Below the pieces are notes generated by a model. It did not search any database, had not been told where the DNA came from, and saw nothing but the letters and a program-made list of their open reading frames with translations. This document shows, piece by piece, positions 34,508 to 46,422 of a stretch of 64,000 nt of DNA. Each line of letters starts with the position of its first letter. Positions within the stretch are counted from its first letter, which is position 1. Made by a program: the position numbers and the translations under genes. The DNA comes from Spinellus fusiger (Eukaryota > Mucoromycota > Mucoromycetes > Mucorales > Phycomycetaceae): the NCBI GenBank assembly GCA_025094145.1, contig JALLLS010000047.1, positions 186,001-250,000 on the forward strand, in the 5' to 3' direction.

Positions 34508-34780
34508 ACTCAATACTCCACATGTTTACCTTATTCATTGTTCAATATCGTGGCATCTTTAAAAAAAATAGCTTTCATTTTCAACTGTCAAATAAAAACC
34601 AATCATCAATACAAAATGGCATACAAAAACACCTGTGAATCTTTAAATTCAAAGTTTTTTTTTTCCTTTACAGACTTCACTTCCATATTTCTACAACTAC
34701 AGGTTTAGTTTATATCTTTTCTTTAAAAAATAATTGATTTTTTCCTTAAATCATCTAACAGTCATTATGATTTGTTTAAA

Positions 34781-35647
34781 AATGTTTCTCTTTTTCAAAC
34801 CTGAATATAGAACACCTATAAAAATAGACTATTCACTTTGACATCCAACACCCTTTTTGTCTTTTAATTTGCTTTCACATTGGTAAGATAGCTTCCAAAC
34901 ACCTCATATTATTTATGACTCCGATATGTCATATTGTATTCTTAACATCACTTTCATACTGCTGTCACTCTCGATTACTGGGGCAATTGACTTAAACACA
35001 GGATAATTAAATCAAAGGGTAAATATTAAACTTTATGTTTATTAATTCAAATTTCTCTGTTTAAAATAGGAAAAAAGACTAGCATATCCTGTAATTATTT
35101 TTGCTCTACTGTTTTTTATGCCTCATCTATGTAGAAAGAAAGCCTTAATGTCATTAATAATAAACTAATATAATGGAGGTTTCAGACTAAAGAAAGATAG
35201 AAACAGTGATTGAAAGTCTTAAAAATTATCTACATCCATTTTAGCAAACACTTTGACAATGAGTTCATTATCTAAACCTTCAATAACTCTCTTCTTTATT
35301 TAGTGGACTTATAAGGTGATAATAATGCATGAGTACAGTATGAGAAAGAAGAAATAAATTAGGTGTTGAAGTTCTTGTTTTTTGTGTTATTGTAATAGAG
35401 TTTTAAAGTTAAACTGTTCAATGCGTTTCAGCACATATATATAACACTCTCCTGTTTGCTTAAATCAGCTTTGAGTAAACATAAACATCTACTCTCTTAA
35501 AGTAGATAAATATAATATAATAAAATATATATAGACACAATTATAATGCAGTTTATAATCATTTGATCAGGTTAAATATGCTCTCAATCCTTTATTGTCT
35601 TTCTATAAACATCATAGACAAAGTTAGAGGGTGTAATGAGTCTTATA
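34781..35647. other. Intergenic, no gene recognised
   Basis: AT-rich; no coding frame or repeat boundary could be supported. Confidence 0.4.
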
Positions 35648-37156
35648 CAGTGTCCAGCATAAATTTTATAAACTTTTTCATTTTCCGACCTTTATTTTGC
35701 TCAAAATATACTCTTTTTTTTTAAAAAAACATTCCTCATTTCTTCTTTTTCCGCTATAAGATCTATTATGTCTAACACTAATAAACAAGACACCAAACCT
35801 ATTGGAGACAAGAAGAAAAATATCAACAAGTGAAGTCGTCAACTCATTGTTCAGGAGGCCACCGTAAATGGCACCAGCCAAGTGGACATTGCAGTCATGT
35901 TTGGCATAAGTGATTCTGCTGTCAGCCTCATTATGAAGAGATATAGGGGAACAGGCTGTTTCAAAGCAGAAATAGGTTTTAGAAGCAATTCTATTCTGAA
36001 GGAGAGGGACGAGAGAGAGGTTGGATGTAAAGTAGAAAGGGATTTATTCCAGACAATAGATCAACTTTGCAAGCAGATGACTACCAAAGCATGCATGAGC
36101 ACTTTTAGAGAAATGATAAAGAGGATTGGCCTGTCTTCTTTCAGGGTTGTTAAGAAACCTTCTCTCAGCATTAAACACAAGAAGTTGAGGATTAATTGGA
36201 CTGGGACCTACATTCATTGGACCAGATAACTGTCTTCCAGTCTTCATCTGTCCAATGAATCAAAGTTCCAGCTAATGAGCAACAACAGCCGTACCATATT
36301 AGTGCGCAGGAAGAAAGAGGGACTGCTCCCAAAGAATGTGAAGCCGATGATGAAGTTTGGTGGTGGTGGGGTGATGGTGTGGGGTTCTCTTTTCTGGTAA
36401 AGGTGTTGGTAGACTTGTTACAGTGGAGGGGTCCATCAATAGTGCCAAATACACCAGTATTTTAGAAATGGCCTATTGCCCCGAGCTGGCTCGTCTTTTC
36501 GGCACTGAATCCAGTGGTAGGCTATATTCTTCAAGAGGACAATGCCAGTTGCCATACTAGTAAGGAGACTAGGAAATGGAAGGATGAGAGAGGCATAGTC
36601 ACTATAGAGGGGTGGCCCTCTCAAAGCCCTGACCTGAGCCCAATTGAGCATCTTTTGGAAGAGTTGGACAGAGCAGTTCGGAAGAGGATGACCCTCCAGG
36701 ATCTGAAGGCTCTTCTGGTGCAAGAGTAGGACAAGATCCCCAAGGAGGTTACCACCAACCTCATTAACAGTATGCATCGGAGATGTAGGACTGTTATAGA
36801 GGCCAAGGGTGAAAATACCAAATATTGAAGTTTTCCACCTAATAAATCTGTATTTATTATCTTGTTGACCTTCTTTATACTTCATCCAATTTTCAAGTCT
36901 CTACTGTGTGTTCAATGTGTGTTTTTATTACAAGGAATAAGTATTTCCTATTACAGAAGTATACCGGGACATGAAAAATCTTCCTTATTATTTTGAAAGC
37001 CACTGTATTATCATGTTGACCTTCTTTATACTTTATCCAAATTTTAAGTCTCTACTGTGTGTTTAATATGTGTTTTTATGATAAACAATAAGTATTTCCC
37101 CATACAAGAATTCATATCGGAAAATGAATTATTGATAGAGTCTACACTGGACACTG
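35648..37156 (+). mobile_element. Tc1/mariner family Md, copy 1
   Basis: Inverted ends beginning CAGTGTCCAG, with CATTTTCCGA about 30-40 bases in on both sides. TA flanks at 35646-35647 and 37157-37158. Length 1509 bases. Nearly identical in inverse to 48024-49520. Confidence 0.9.
35768..36828 (+). pseudogene. Tc1-type transposase, broken (family Md copy 1)
   Basis: Readable blocks: MSNTNKQDTKPIGDKKKNIN then stop; QVDIAVMFGISDSAVSLIMK (helix-turn-helix); KHKKLRINW; MKFGGGGVMVWGS; LQEDNASCHT; SPDLSPIEHLLEELDRAV; INSMHRRCRTVIEAKG. Stops and shifts occur after NINK, after IHWTR, after SLFW and at LLVQE. Second Asp and Glu are kept, with 35 residues between them by count. Confidence 0.87.
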
Positions 37157-37167
37157 TATTCACAAGC

Positions 37168-37809
37168 TTTGGCCCAGTTTGATAATACTGCTGAATTTCA
37201 TTGATCGAGCCACGTCTACTCGAGACTTTAAGGTAGAGCCATCAGCTGGTAGCTTGCTCATTGAGACTGCTGATGGGTGTGTTGAGCGGGAACGCCAACG
37301 CCGCCATAGAGTGCAAAGACTTCTTCAGCAACAGACGCTGTATCCTCACTTCTCCTCCGATCTCTCCTCTACCACCCATTCTTAACCTGTTTAGCAAAGC
37401 CAGAAGCTGCTAGTGCAGTTGCTACATATATTCTCAGGATTGTTTGAATTGCTCCAAGTATCCCTCGTTGGATTTCAAATCACCACAGGATGACGGTTAT
37501 CTTTTTGGTGTCCTGGTGTCCTTGCTGACTTTATGGCCTTTTCGATGTCTATTCATAATTTTCATTTTACCATCATTTCCCACTTTTCATCATTTTTTCC
37601 CTTATTTGAGGTTTTGTGTTTCTCTTGTCCTTCTGTCTCTCATTCTTCTGCATTTATTTTTTTCCACTTTTGTATTTGAAGTGTTTCTATGTATATCTTT
37701 TTTCTTTTCTTTTCTTTTCTTTTTCTTTTTTCAAACGATCTCACAGGGTGGCTAATATGCTCAATGCGCGAATAACAACCAACACCCAAAAAATAAAAAA
37801 TTACTTTGA
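37168..37809 (+). mobile_element. LINE 3' end, 5'-truncated copy L1
   Basis: Starts TTTGGCCCAGTTTGATAATA right after TTCACAAGC next to the Tc1 end, and runs to the LINE tail AAAATAAAAAATTACTTTGA abutting ACTGTA (37810-37815). It contains the last ORF2 codons (ERERQRRHRVQRLLQQQ), a pyrimidine-rich 3' untranslated region with TTTTC repeats (about 37700-37730), and the conserved end AATGCGCGAATAACAACCAA. Shares its 5' junction with the copy at 47371-48012. Confidence 0.85.
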
Positions 37810-37815
37810 ACTGTA

Positions 37816-39906
37816 TCTTTGAGATACAAGTTCTATGTAAATACACTATCTCTCAGTATTTTTCAGGTTTCACAGCATAAACCTTATTAGCTTCATGACT
37901 CGAACCAATTCATAAAAAAAGACATCTCTTAGCAACTTGAACCTACAATGTTATCTAGTACTTATGTTATTATTATTATCTTAATTTCAAAAAGGTATGT
38001 CGTGTTTATTTTCAACAAATATTTAATCTTACTCTAGAGTCTACCAAGTCTTGTACTATCATAGTGAAAGATGTATTTACTTTTGATAGGCCTGCTGTAC
38101 GAAATCAATCGATATGTATACTCAGCTAGAAAACAGTGCTAGAAGAAAGCTATTAACAAAGTAAGATAAAATAATATATTCTGATAACAATCTTTTAATA
38201 ATGTTTCCATGATAAGAGACGTCTATTGTCTATTGGATAGAGAATGCTAAATGCTTTGTTTTTGTTTAATTTTTCCATAATATAGTGACATCCTATTTTT
38301 ATTTGAAAGAATAATTAAAGAAAGGTGCTTGAATAAATACTTATTTTTTCTATCAACAAAGTTACACCTCATGTGTGTTCATAATAAATTTATGAGGACA
38401 CTATTTACATATGCCACCAAAATAATGTATAGTGTTTTTATATATATATATCTTTTTACATACTCGATTATTTGCTTTATAATAACACACTATTTTTGTT
38501 TAGTATATTACTCTAGGCTAATGTTTACATCTTGAGGTCTATCCTTAAGTGTTTGAAGAGGAAAGATAAACAAACAAAAGAATTGATAATCATAAATATA
38601 ATCATTTATTCTACAACATATTTAGTTATAGTTTTTCATATATTATCTCTTATTATTCTAATACATGTATTTATGTATTCAATAATAATAATAAAGTATA
38701 GTTCATTAATTAATATTCATAAAGAGATTTACAGTATCTCTGGTGTACCTGTATCAGTTCTCTTTGTAAAAGTTAATTACTTTGAATTTATTAGCATAAA
38801 CAAAAATAAATAAACATTCATATTCGGTCTATTAGAAGAGAAACCAATGAAAAAACATACTTATAGTATGTAGTGTTAAGGATTAGAGTCAGAGTCAGGG
38901 CCTAAGTTTAGATGATGGGCATTGTTGAGGGTTCATAGCTATATTTTCTATTTTCTATAATATTTTTATGATATTAGACACCTTGGAAAATTTGAGATAT
39001 ATAACACATACACTGATTTATTTTTACAACACAAAGGCATAGTTTGAGATTAACTTGAGACTAGATAATCTTTTACTTAAGAGAAAGATAGTCAATAGTA
39101 TCAACAGATGTCCAAACCATATTATCAATAATGAAACAAAAAATTAGCATAGGATGGTGATAGTATAAAAGAGAGAAAAACTATTTTTGAACAAATAGAA
39201 TTATAGAATAGCCAAAATAGTTTTACCATCATTAAAGTAACTATCAAGGATGACTCTAACATTTCAAATTTCTCGTAGCTTTTTTCATTTGTTCACTATA
39301 CTTCTCCATGACTAGAACTTGGTTAATTATTAATAAAATAGATTGGTTCTAAACATTCAATAAATATAGAAAACATTATCTGTAAAACAACAGAAAAATT
39401 TGATTGAGAAATGTTTAGTACTTTGTATTTCCTAATTCTTTAACATTTCCTAGTTAAAAGAGTAGCCGAAATTTTAAATGTTATGAGTGTTTGCTGGCCA
39501 CTTTATTTTACCTCCGAATATACACTAAAAGTCACCTTTTTTTGTTTTTGTTTCAAGAGGTTAAAATCACCATTGCTATACATTCTATTTATGCCAAGTG
39601 ATTGCTAACTGAAACAACTCATTTTTATTCTGGTTTGTGCCTGTGTCATAAGAATAACCATGTTAGTATCTATTTCTGCCTAACACCACAAATCAATAAT
39701 ATTTTTGACACTTATCTCAGCCAAATTAGGCTTTTAAACATTTCTTACTCATCTGAACCAAAGAAAGTTATTTTAGAATACTACAGTTATCAAAGATTTA
39801 AAAGCAGATTATCTCTTTGCATATTACACCAGATTCCTGTTATGTGCAACAATGAGAATGTATAAAAGAGATGCATGTTGTTGATTAAGTCATTATACAA
39901 AAAAAA
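37816..39906. other. Intergenic, no gene recognised
   Basis: About 2.1 kb of AT-rich sequence. Open frames at 38329-38813 are hydrophobic and low in complexity and were not accepted. No terminal repeats or repeats shared with other parts of the window were noticed. Confidence 0.45.
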
Positions 39907-41085
39907 ATGTCTGTAGATACCTACCCAGCTAAAATATCCAGTCAAGAAAAAGTATACGAAGATACAAAATATTGGCTTCCTCCATCTGAGTCTGATCAAG
40001 AAAGACTAAGACTTGTAAGTTCTTTGGAAAGTACTCCACTTAATAACATTATTTATCCAAAGTTAAACGAACACCACCGGTACATATATAAAGGGTTTGT
40101 ATAAACAAAAGATTGGAGTCAGATTAATGAAAGGTCTTCAGAAATGTTTTGAGCTTGTCCCGTGAGTTGGTATCTTTTAAAAAGGGTACAGTAGTTTTGG
40201 ACATTGGCTATGGCTCAGGCAGCTGGATTATGGTAAGATTCAAATGAAATCAAACCTTCTAGTGCTGAATCGATCAAAAATGAACATAGGAAATGAACCA
40301 GGAATTCCCTGATTCAAAGTACGTTGGTGTTGACATCTCTGGCGCAGTTCCTAATTTCAAGGCTTCTAATGTCACCTACGAGTTTGGAGATATCACTAAA
40401 GGCCTGAAATACCCTGACCAAAGCTTTGATTTTATAAATGTCCGCCTTTTGATCTATGCATTAAGCATAGATGAGTGGCATACCGCATTGAAAGAAGTTA
40501 GTCGTTTGCTTAAACCTCATGGATGCGCTCAGTTTATGGAGTGTCAGGACATGGTATAGTATTTACTCTACATGTGCACTTTACAACATCTAATCACCTC
40601 ATCCCATAGCCAGTAGATCCTAAAAGACGTGATGCTTTTGATACAGCTGGTAAGTCCATGCATATTATTAATCAATAAAAAAACTATGAGTGTTAACAAG
40701 TCATCCATTTAGTATTTACTGCCGCAACTAAACTTGGTCAAGACCCAATGATTATTCACAACTTCGAAAGATACGCTAATGACTGTGGAATGAGAGTCAT
40801 TCAAAGAGATCAACGTCACATTTTTAAGGGTAGGTATTAGGTGGTCCATTCCTATTTTATTACAAGAAAATACTAAAAATAATTATACTAGGTGAAGAGT
40901 ACTCCAGAATGGACTTATTCAGCAGAATGTGGGAGCTCACTCATGAGGCATTCTTGTTAAATATTGGCCCTATTCTCGGAGTCCCGGAGGAGAATTACAA
41001 GTCACGTGCTAAGCAACACGTTAAGAATCAAATTGAAAACAATCAAGAGTTTATTTGGTGTGGTTTTTTGGTTTGCAATAAGTAA
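39907..41085 (+). CDS. Class I SAM-dependent methyltransferase
   Basis: Seven exons keep phase: 39907-40014, 40063-40094, 40142-40232, 40290-40553, 40610-40649, 40713-40829, 40892-41085; 281 aa. SAM-binding motif I reads VVLDIGYGSGSWIM, the acidic end of strand beta-2 is in KYVGVDISG, and FDFINVRLLIYAL with the following LKEVSRLLKPHGCAQFMECQDM corresponds to motifs II and III with the post-IV region. Tiny exon 2 (32 nt) is needed to keep frame. This type is common in Mucorales but the methyl acceptor is unknown. It opens the housekeeping island between the inverted Md/LINE arms. Confidence 0.88.
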
Positions 41086-41247
41086 TTCATTAGCATCAGA
41101 ATCCTTCAAACAAATATAATTTATCAACAAGGTTCAAAATAAAATATTTAAAATAAAAAAAAGGCATTTTGGTGTAAAAAGAAGAAGATATAAGTTAGTC
41201 TATTGCCATTTCAATATATTACACACATCTTATAATATCTTTATACA

Positions 41248-41475
41248 ATGAGTTCTAAAAACACCTGCAAGGTTTAGATTTTTCGACCAAAAAGTTTATT
41301 CAGTTGCTTTAGTGTAGAATTTACTACTATGTATCGTATTCTGAAGAGATACAGAGAATGGAAGAATTTAACTTCTGGAAAATATACTGAGAGAAAGCCT
41401 ATTCTCACTGAAGGAAATATGAAATAAGCATTTCAAGAGGTAGCTCAAGATTTCTTTTAGATATTGAATAAAAAT
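41248..41475 (+). pseudogene. Possible transposase helix-turn-helix fragment
   Basis: Translation with in-frame stops gives MSSKNTCKV, FRPKSLFSCFSVEFTTMYRI, LKRYREWKNLTSGKYTERKP, ILTEGNMK and AFQEVAQDF. The TMYRILKRYREW block followed by a basic linker and LTE resembles the paired HTH of Tc1-type transposases. No ends or catalytic blocks are visible. Confidence 0.4.
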
Positions 41476-41575
41476 AAATTCATATACTGGCAGAGTTAGA
41501 AGAATTCACAAAAAAAACTTTATTTTCTTTGCATAAACTATTTATTTATTGCTTTTGTAATTTGGATTATTATTT

Positions 41576-42589
41576 TTATGTTTGAACATCCTTAATTTTT
41601 AATTTTACCAACTCATCAATTGATTTGTTGTGTTTATCTGTCAGTGTTTGAACCTACGAATAAATAAACATTGAAATTAGCTCACTTTTTTTTTTTCACA
41701 ATTAAATATTTATCTATTCACTCACCAACTTCTCCAACTTCTTGATTGTATCTTCTGAGTGTGACTTTGAGTCCTGCTTCAATTGCTTCATACCATCTTG
41801 ACGTAATACTCTTATTTTGGCTTTTGCTTGTTCACCCGACTGAACTACAAGTTTGGCCATCTTCTCACGACTTTCTTTGGTAGGCCTTTATAAAACATGA
41901 ATTATTATGATTATGATCTAAAATACAAAAGATGAGTAGCACTTACTTTGGAATAGGAACACGAATCAACTTGTTATCTGTCAGAGGATTAAGGTTCAAA
42001 TCGGATTCTCTTATGGCTTTTTCTATAGCTGATACATACTGTACTACATAAGTGTCATATCAAATTACTTTGATCTGTCTTACATCTGTATCATGCACTG
42101 TTACTTGCAATGTTTGAGGATCACGAATTGTTACTTGAGCCAAGTCCCGTAAGCCATAGGTCTCAGTCTCGATGTGGACACGGACTGAATCCAACAATGC
42201 TATTATCATTCTATTAGCTCTTTTCCTGCTATTCAAAGTAGTTATTTTTCTCTTTATTTTCTACCTGGATTGGCACGACCAATACGCATTGAGCTCAGTT
42301 GCTCTTTCAAATGTGTGTCGCACTGGTCCATACGCTCTTCAAGTTGCTTCTGGTTAAAAGAAGGTGCTGTCTCCTCTTCTTCCTTGTCATTGAAGCCTCC
42401 CTTTTTCTTTCCACTCGTTTTCTTTGCATAACCACGGGTGGCCATAAGTGGAGTAGTAGGAAGAAGTGTAGCAATAGGAGCTACTGACAAGAAGGGTCGT
42501 ATTCTCTGACGCATACTCAGTGAGCCCACTGCAGCCATTGCACTTTGTCGACTCAAAAGTGTTCTCAAAATACGTGTGCTAGTTGCCAT
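41576..42589 (-). CDS. Mitochondrial ribosome recycling factor
   Basis: Releases mitochondrial ribosomes after termination together with mtEF-G2. Five exons: 42589-42265, 42199-42084, 42038-41947, 41885-41726, 41653-41576; 256 aa. The N-terminus (about 60 residues, Arg/Ser/Ala-rich, ending near [10 protein letters not shown]) is a mitochondrial presequence. The RRF domain shows [75 protein letters not shown] and [20 protein letters not shown], typical of the three-helix bundle. The stop is after KIKDVQT. It lies tail-to-tail with the methyltransferase. Confidence 0.94.
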
Positions 42590-42752
42590 TCTATCAATAA
42601 CAGACTCTATAAAACCCCTTTCTTTCTTTCTGTCTCTACTACTGTAGAATAAAACAAGGCAGTTGCTTTGTAAAACACAAGAGTAAAGGTAAATTTTATT
42701 TCAGGGGCAACAATAACAAGTCACATCCAATAGAGGGCCACACCCAATTTTC

Positions 42753-44419
42753 TTAAGGGGGAGAATCCATAAATGACTGAGTTTTACAGGCCATCAGGGC
42801 TTCAATGGCATCGACTGTCTTGGGAGCAATAGTTAAGTTCTCATAGCCATTCTCTGTCAATAAAATCGTATCTTCAATACGAACACCTCCTACAGGCATG
42901 AATCTCTGAATATTAGACATGTTAAAGTACTTCAGATAGCCAGGTTTCTTAGTCCAAGTGGCAAGACTGACTGGATTAAAGTACAGCCCAGGTTCAACTG
43001 CAAGCACCATGTTTTTTAATAAAGGCTTGCTCATCAATAGCTGTGATTCCATCTTTCCCATGCCATGGCTGCTGATGGAGAAGCTTGATGTGCGGCTAGT
43101 ATAATAAAAAGAATTAGCCATTCATTACTAAGCAAGGCTATGGCAGTAAGATAGTAAAAGTGTGCCTTACCCACCAACATCATGGACATTCAAGCCAACT
43201 GAATGACCGGTGCCTATGATCGAGTTCTCTTTATTATCTCATCACAGTAGACAGACTAAACAATTCATTCTTACCATGAAAGCAAAAAGCGCCTGTCAAA
43301 CCAAGCTGCATTAGCTCATCCAATTCACCCATAAGAATACAAATGTTGATCAATCCCTGGCATAGTACACGTTGTCCCAAATTATGGACATCTCTCCACA
43401 TAACACCAGGTTTCAGGTGAGACAGCATGGCCTACATAAGAGAGGTGAGATTCTCAGGAGGCAAATGGGTTCTGTAGGTAGTATATATTACCTCTTGTGC
43501 GGTAAGAACAATATCATAAATAGTCCTTGACTCATATGAAAATCGACCAGAAATAGGAATTGTTCTTGTAATATCAGTGCCATAACAAAGATGTTCTCCA
43601 CCTGCATCCACAAGAAGCATGGCATGTTTATGGGCAGGTAAGGGTTGGTTATTTCTCACATAATGAAGAATAGCTGCACGAGGACCAGAAGCAATAATAG
43701 GAATATATGCCTGACGTGGCATGCCATTTCTTGTACATACCCAGCGGAAGAGTCCTTCATAATAGGATTCTGGCTGACCTGCCTGAGCCTGTTGCATGAT
43801 AGCAATGTGGGCATGGGAGGAGATATGGGCAGCATAGCGAGATAGCTCTACTTCCCATGGGAACTTTGTTAACCTAGCCTCATGGATAGACCTCTTCAAT
43901 AGGGTTGTATCCAATTGACACTCTCGAATATGAGCTGCCTTGAGGAAAGAAGTGTCTGTCGTATCAAGTATATGCACCGTGGAGGGCTGTGATTTCTGAA
44001 GAAATGTTATCAGTTCAGACTCCCTTAGAATTTCATCTGCATCATAATTGGCTAGTAGCTGTTCATTGCTATCAGGGACTCCTCTCCACAGTGTCTCAGA
44101 ATCAGGTACGGTAGGAGGAATAAGATAGACAGTATGAAGGTTTACATCAATAAGAATGTGGAATCCAGGCTGTTCTACACCTATCCATTGCCACAAGGGT
44201 GTTAACTAGAGAAAGTAAGAAAGAGAAAGTACCTGAAAGATAGAAGAAGCAGCTTTCTTGGCGGAAATCAAGTCCTACGTCTGTATCGTCTCTTGTCTGC
44301 TCAACTCTTCCACGGTGATAGATAAACACATTCTCATCGATGGGAGAATTCAGAAGACGAGCAACTTTATGACAGTGCTGCCTTGTAGGAATCTTTTTTA
44401 TAAAAAGAGACATGAACAC
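42753..44419 (-). CDS. Xaa-Pro dipeptidase (prolidase, peptidase M24B)
   Basis: Cleaves imidodipeptides with C-terminal proline using two metal ions. Five exons: 44419-44233, 44180-43492, 43431-43275, 43213-43171, 43095-42753; 472 aa. An N-terminal aminopeptidase-P-like domain is followed by the pita-bread fold. Metal ligands are in LVDAGGEH (Asp), CYGTDITRT (Asp), GTGHSVGLNVHDVG (His), LAVEPGLYF (Glu) and GGVRIEDTIL (Glu), all present. Length is close to eukaryotic prolidase. It shares a divergent intergenic region of 388 bases with RNase H1. Xaa-Pro aminopeptidase is the alternative, but the short N-domain favours prolidase. Confidence 0.92.
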
Positions 44420-44807
44420 AGTGTAACAGAAGAGAAAAAGAGAAAGAGTGCTGTAAACTCCCGCACTATAGAAGCCGACTGTCAGAGTGAGAGTGAACGT
44501 GTTAGTGACTGAAAAGTGACACGTTTCTTATTTATCACTGCCCACTGCCTATTGTCCATTGCCCACAACCGATAAAGACAAGACTGTCTCTTTCTTTTTT
44601 TTCTTTTTTCTATTTATTGTTATTCCTACGAATGAGTTTTATAGAATATACCAGATTGGCTCATATTAATGATGATGAAACCATGGACTTCTTGTTAGAT
44701 AAAGACATAGACATGGACACACAGGTTCCATAGACTAATCATTGCTAATATTACTCCTGTCACGTGCATGTGCCTAAAGGGTCAACAAAGCTCTCCTTTC
44801 TAAACAC
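44420..44807. promoter_or_regulatory. Divergent promoter region, prolidase / RNase H1
   Basis: The 388-base gap between two start codons. It includes a T/C-rich tract (44585-44620) and the small open frame at 44632-44733. No specific binding motif was recognised. Confidence 0.4.
44632..44733 (+). CDS. Small upstream open frame of RNase H1 gene (33 codons)
   Basis: It begins MSFIEYTRLAHINDD and ends DIDMDTQVP at TAG. The composition is acidic and plausible, and it lies 75 bases before the RNase H1 ATG downstream of a T/C tract. Donor-like CAGGTTCC near its end does not restore frame with the RNase H1 exon. It may be an upstream regulatory frame or chance. Confidence 0.25.
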   Translation: MSFIEYTRLAHINDDETMDFLLDKDIDMDTQVP

Positions 44808-45638
44808 ATGCAATCGGGATTACCATCCCTTGGAGCAACTCTTACCAAGTGTATCTCTACCTTAAATATGCCAAAGAAATACTTTTATGCAGTTCAAAAT
44901 GGAAGATGCAAGGGTGTGTATTTTGACTGGGCTTCATGCAAAGAACAGGTGGATCACTACAACGGAGCACGCTACAGAAAATTTGAGTCAATGGAAGAGG
45001 CTGTAGCCTTTGCTTCTCCTGATAGACAGACAACCATCGATATTCCTATACCACCTCACGTTAATATGTATGATGAGAGCAGATCCTCTTCTAGTAAAGA
45101 TGTTCCTCGCTTTTCACCCTACGCAAAACCACCACCCAAGCCATCTTCCTCTAATGTGAGTACCCAGAAAGACAGACCGGGTAAGACTATCGTATACACA
45201 GATGGTGCTTCTTCTTCCAATGGACAAGTAAATGCAAGAGCAGGCTATGGTGTCTATTGGGGTGAGGGTGATCCACGAAATGTTAGTGAGCCTCTCAGAG
45301 GAGAAAGACAAACAAATCAACGCGCAGAAGCCACTGCTGTCTACCGTGCTCTTCAACAGGCTAAACATCTTCCTGGTACTATGGAGATTCATACAGACTC
45401 TCGATACGTTATTGGAGCAATGACACAGTGGAGTAAAAAATGGATAAAGAATGATTGGACTTCTACTACAGGAAAAGAAGTTCAAAACCGAGATTTATTT
45501 GAAAAGATTCTCAAGGCACAAAAAGAACGCAAAGGAGAAACTCAATTTGTTTATGTTCCTGGACACAGTGGCGTCCATGGTAATGAAAGGGCTGATGAAT
45601 TAGCTGTCAGAGGTGCAGCACAGCACTATGATGACTGA
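44808..45638 (+). CDS. Ribonuclease H1 with hybrid-binding domain
   Basis: Degrades RNA in RNA-DNA hybrids in nucleus and mitochondria. Intronless, 276 aa. Residues about 21-70 form the hybrid-binding domain (KKYFYAVQNGRCKGVYFDW, then YRKFESMEEAVAF). A Ser/Pro linker leads to the catalytic domain with the acidic set in VYTDGASSSN (Asp), NQRAEATAV (Glu), IHTDSRYV (Asp) and NERADELAV (Asp), plus the flexible-loop His in PGHSGVHG. All are present. There are two in-frame starts, Met1 and Met21; the first adds a short presequence-like stretch. Confidence 0.96.
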   Translation: MQSGLPSLGATLTKCISTLNMPKKYFYAVQNGRCKGVYFDWASCKEQVDHYNGARYRKFESMEEAVAFASPDRQTTIDIPIPPHVNMYDESRSSSSKDVPRFSPYAKPPPKPSSSNVSTQKDRPGKTIVYTDGASSSNGQVNARAGYGVYWGEGDPRNVSEPLRGERQTNQRAEATAVYRALQQAKHLPGTMEIHTDSRYVIGAMTQWSKKWIKNDWTSTTGKEVQNRDLFEKILKAQKERKGETQFVYVPGHSGVHGNERADELAVRGAAQHYDD

Positions 45639-45938
45639 TCTGTCGAGTCGTTTGCCTTTTATGACTATTTATTATATGATAAAAGACCAGAGACTATCTT
45701 TCTGTGATTCATAGCATGATATAGGTAGTTGTTATGTTTTTATACGAGTAAAAGAATGCGTAAGGAGTTTCTTACAGCACTTGTTTATAGCTTAGTACTT
45801 GCTTATGTTATAATAATATTCATGCTTGTGCTCTTCTTTCTGTTTTCTTTACTGTGACTTGCCATTCAACTACCAACATCACTCCGAAATGAAAAACAAT
45901 AATGTGGGTTCTTTTCAAAGCATTACGCATAAATCACT

Positions 45939-46324
45939 ATGAGTTTTGGAAAGCCACCTAATATTGATTCATTCATAGGTGCCCCTCCATTATTAGGAAG
46001 TTTTCCTGTTGACCATGAGGGTAAACAGACCTAATATCGGTATTCAATACTTAGTAGATTCAATAGGAGAATGCAAAAACGTTATGAAGGAATATATGAA
46101 GTGTATGCGGGCTAACAAGAATAACAATGGGGAATGTCGATCCTTCTCCCGTGCTTATCTTCAATGTCGGATGGACAAGTAAGATCATTAGGCTAAAAAA
46201 AAAAGAAAAATAGAGAGAATCTTTATTTGTCTTATGAAAATATGCCTTGGCTAGAGGTCTTATGGAAAAAGACGATATGAACAACCTCGGGTTTGCAGAC
46301 CTAAAAAAAGAATCCAGCCAGTAA
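45939..46324 (+). CDS. COX19: Cytochrome c oxidase assembly protein COX19
   Basis: Small intermembrane-space CHCH protein needed for copper delivery to cytochrome c oxidase. Three exons: 45939-46020, 46067-46178, 46255-46324; 87 aa. The N-terminus MSFGKPPNIDSFIGAPPLLG and PVDHEGEC are typical of the family. Twin Cx9C motifs are clear: C-KNVMKEYMK-C and C-RSFSRAYLQ-C, followed by GLMEKDDMNNLGF. It is too short for automatic gene calls because of its introns. It lies 300 bases downstream of RNase H1 on the same strand. Confidence 0.95.
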
Positions 46325-46422
46325 TACACAACACCTCCCTTAAGCAATAGCAGTCACTTGAACGGGTGCTTATTGTCTGCTCTTAAAATAAGATAAAAGA
46401 CATGTAAAAATGCCTTACTTTA

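Larger units (their letters stand above)
32690..34780 (+). repeat. Inverted segmental duplication P, right arm
   Basis: Inverse of 18075-20112 (see that entry). Downstream of the stop the match continues to CTACAAC, is interrupted by about 55 extra bases (34701-34755), then resumes with AGTCATTATGATTTG for about 20 bases. Confidence 0.9.

Noticed and set aside
36436..36885. 149-codon minus frame over the Md transposase relic (and its twin at 48295-48744)
   Set aside because: Antisense to the readable transposase blocks; its conservation between the two copies follows from DNA identity.
37444..37755. Phe/Leu-rich frame in LINE 3' ends (also near 47407 and 50087)
   Set aside because: Pyrimidine-rich 3' untranslated sequence of the LINE; the frame arises from TTTTC repeats.
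38329..38813. Two open frames in the 37.8-39.9 kb gap
   Set aside because: Ile/Tyr/Phe-rich translations of AT-rich DNA with no motifs.
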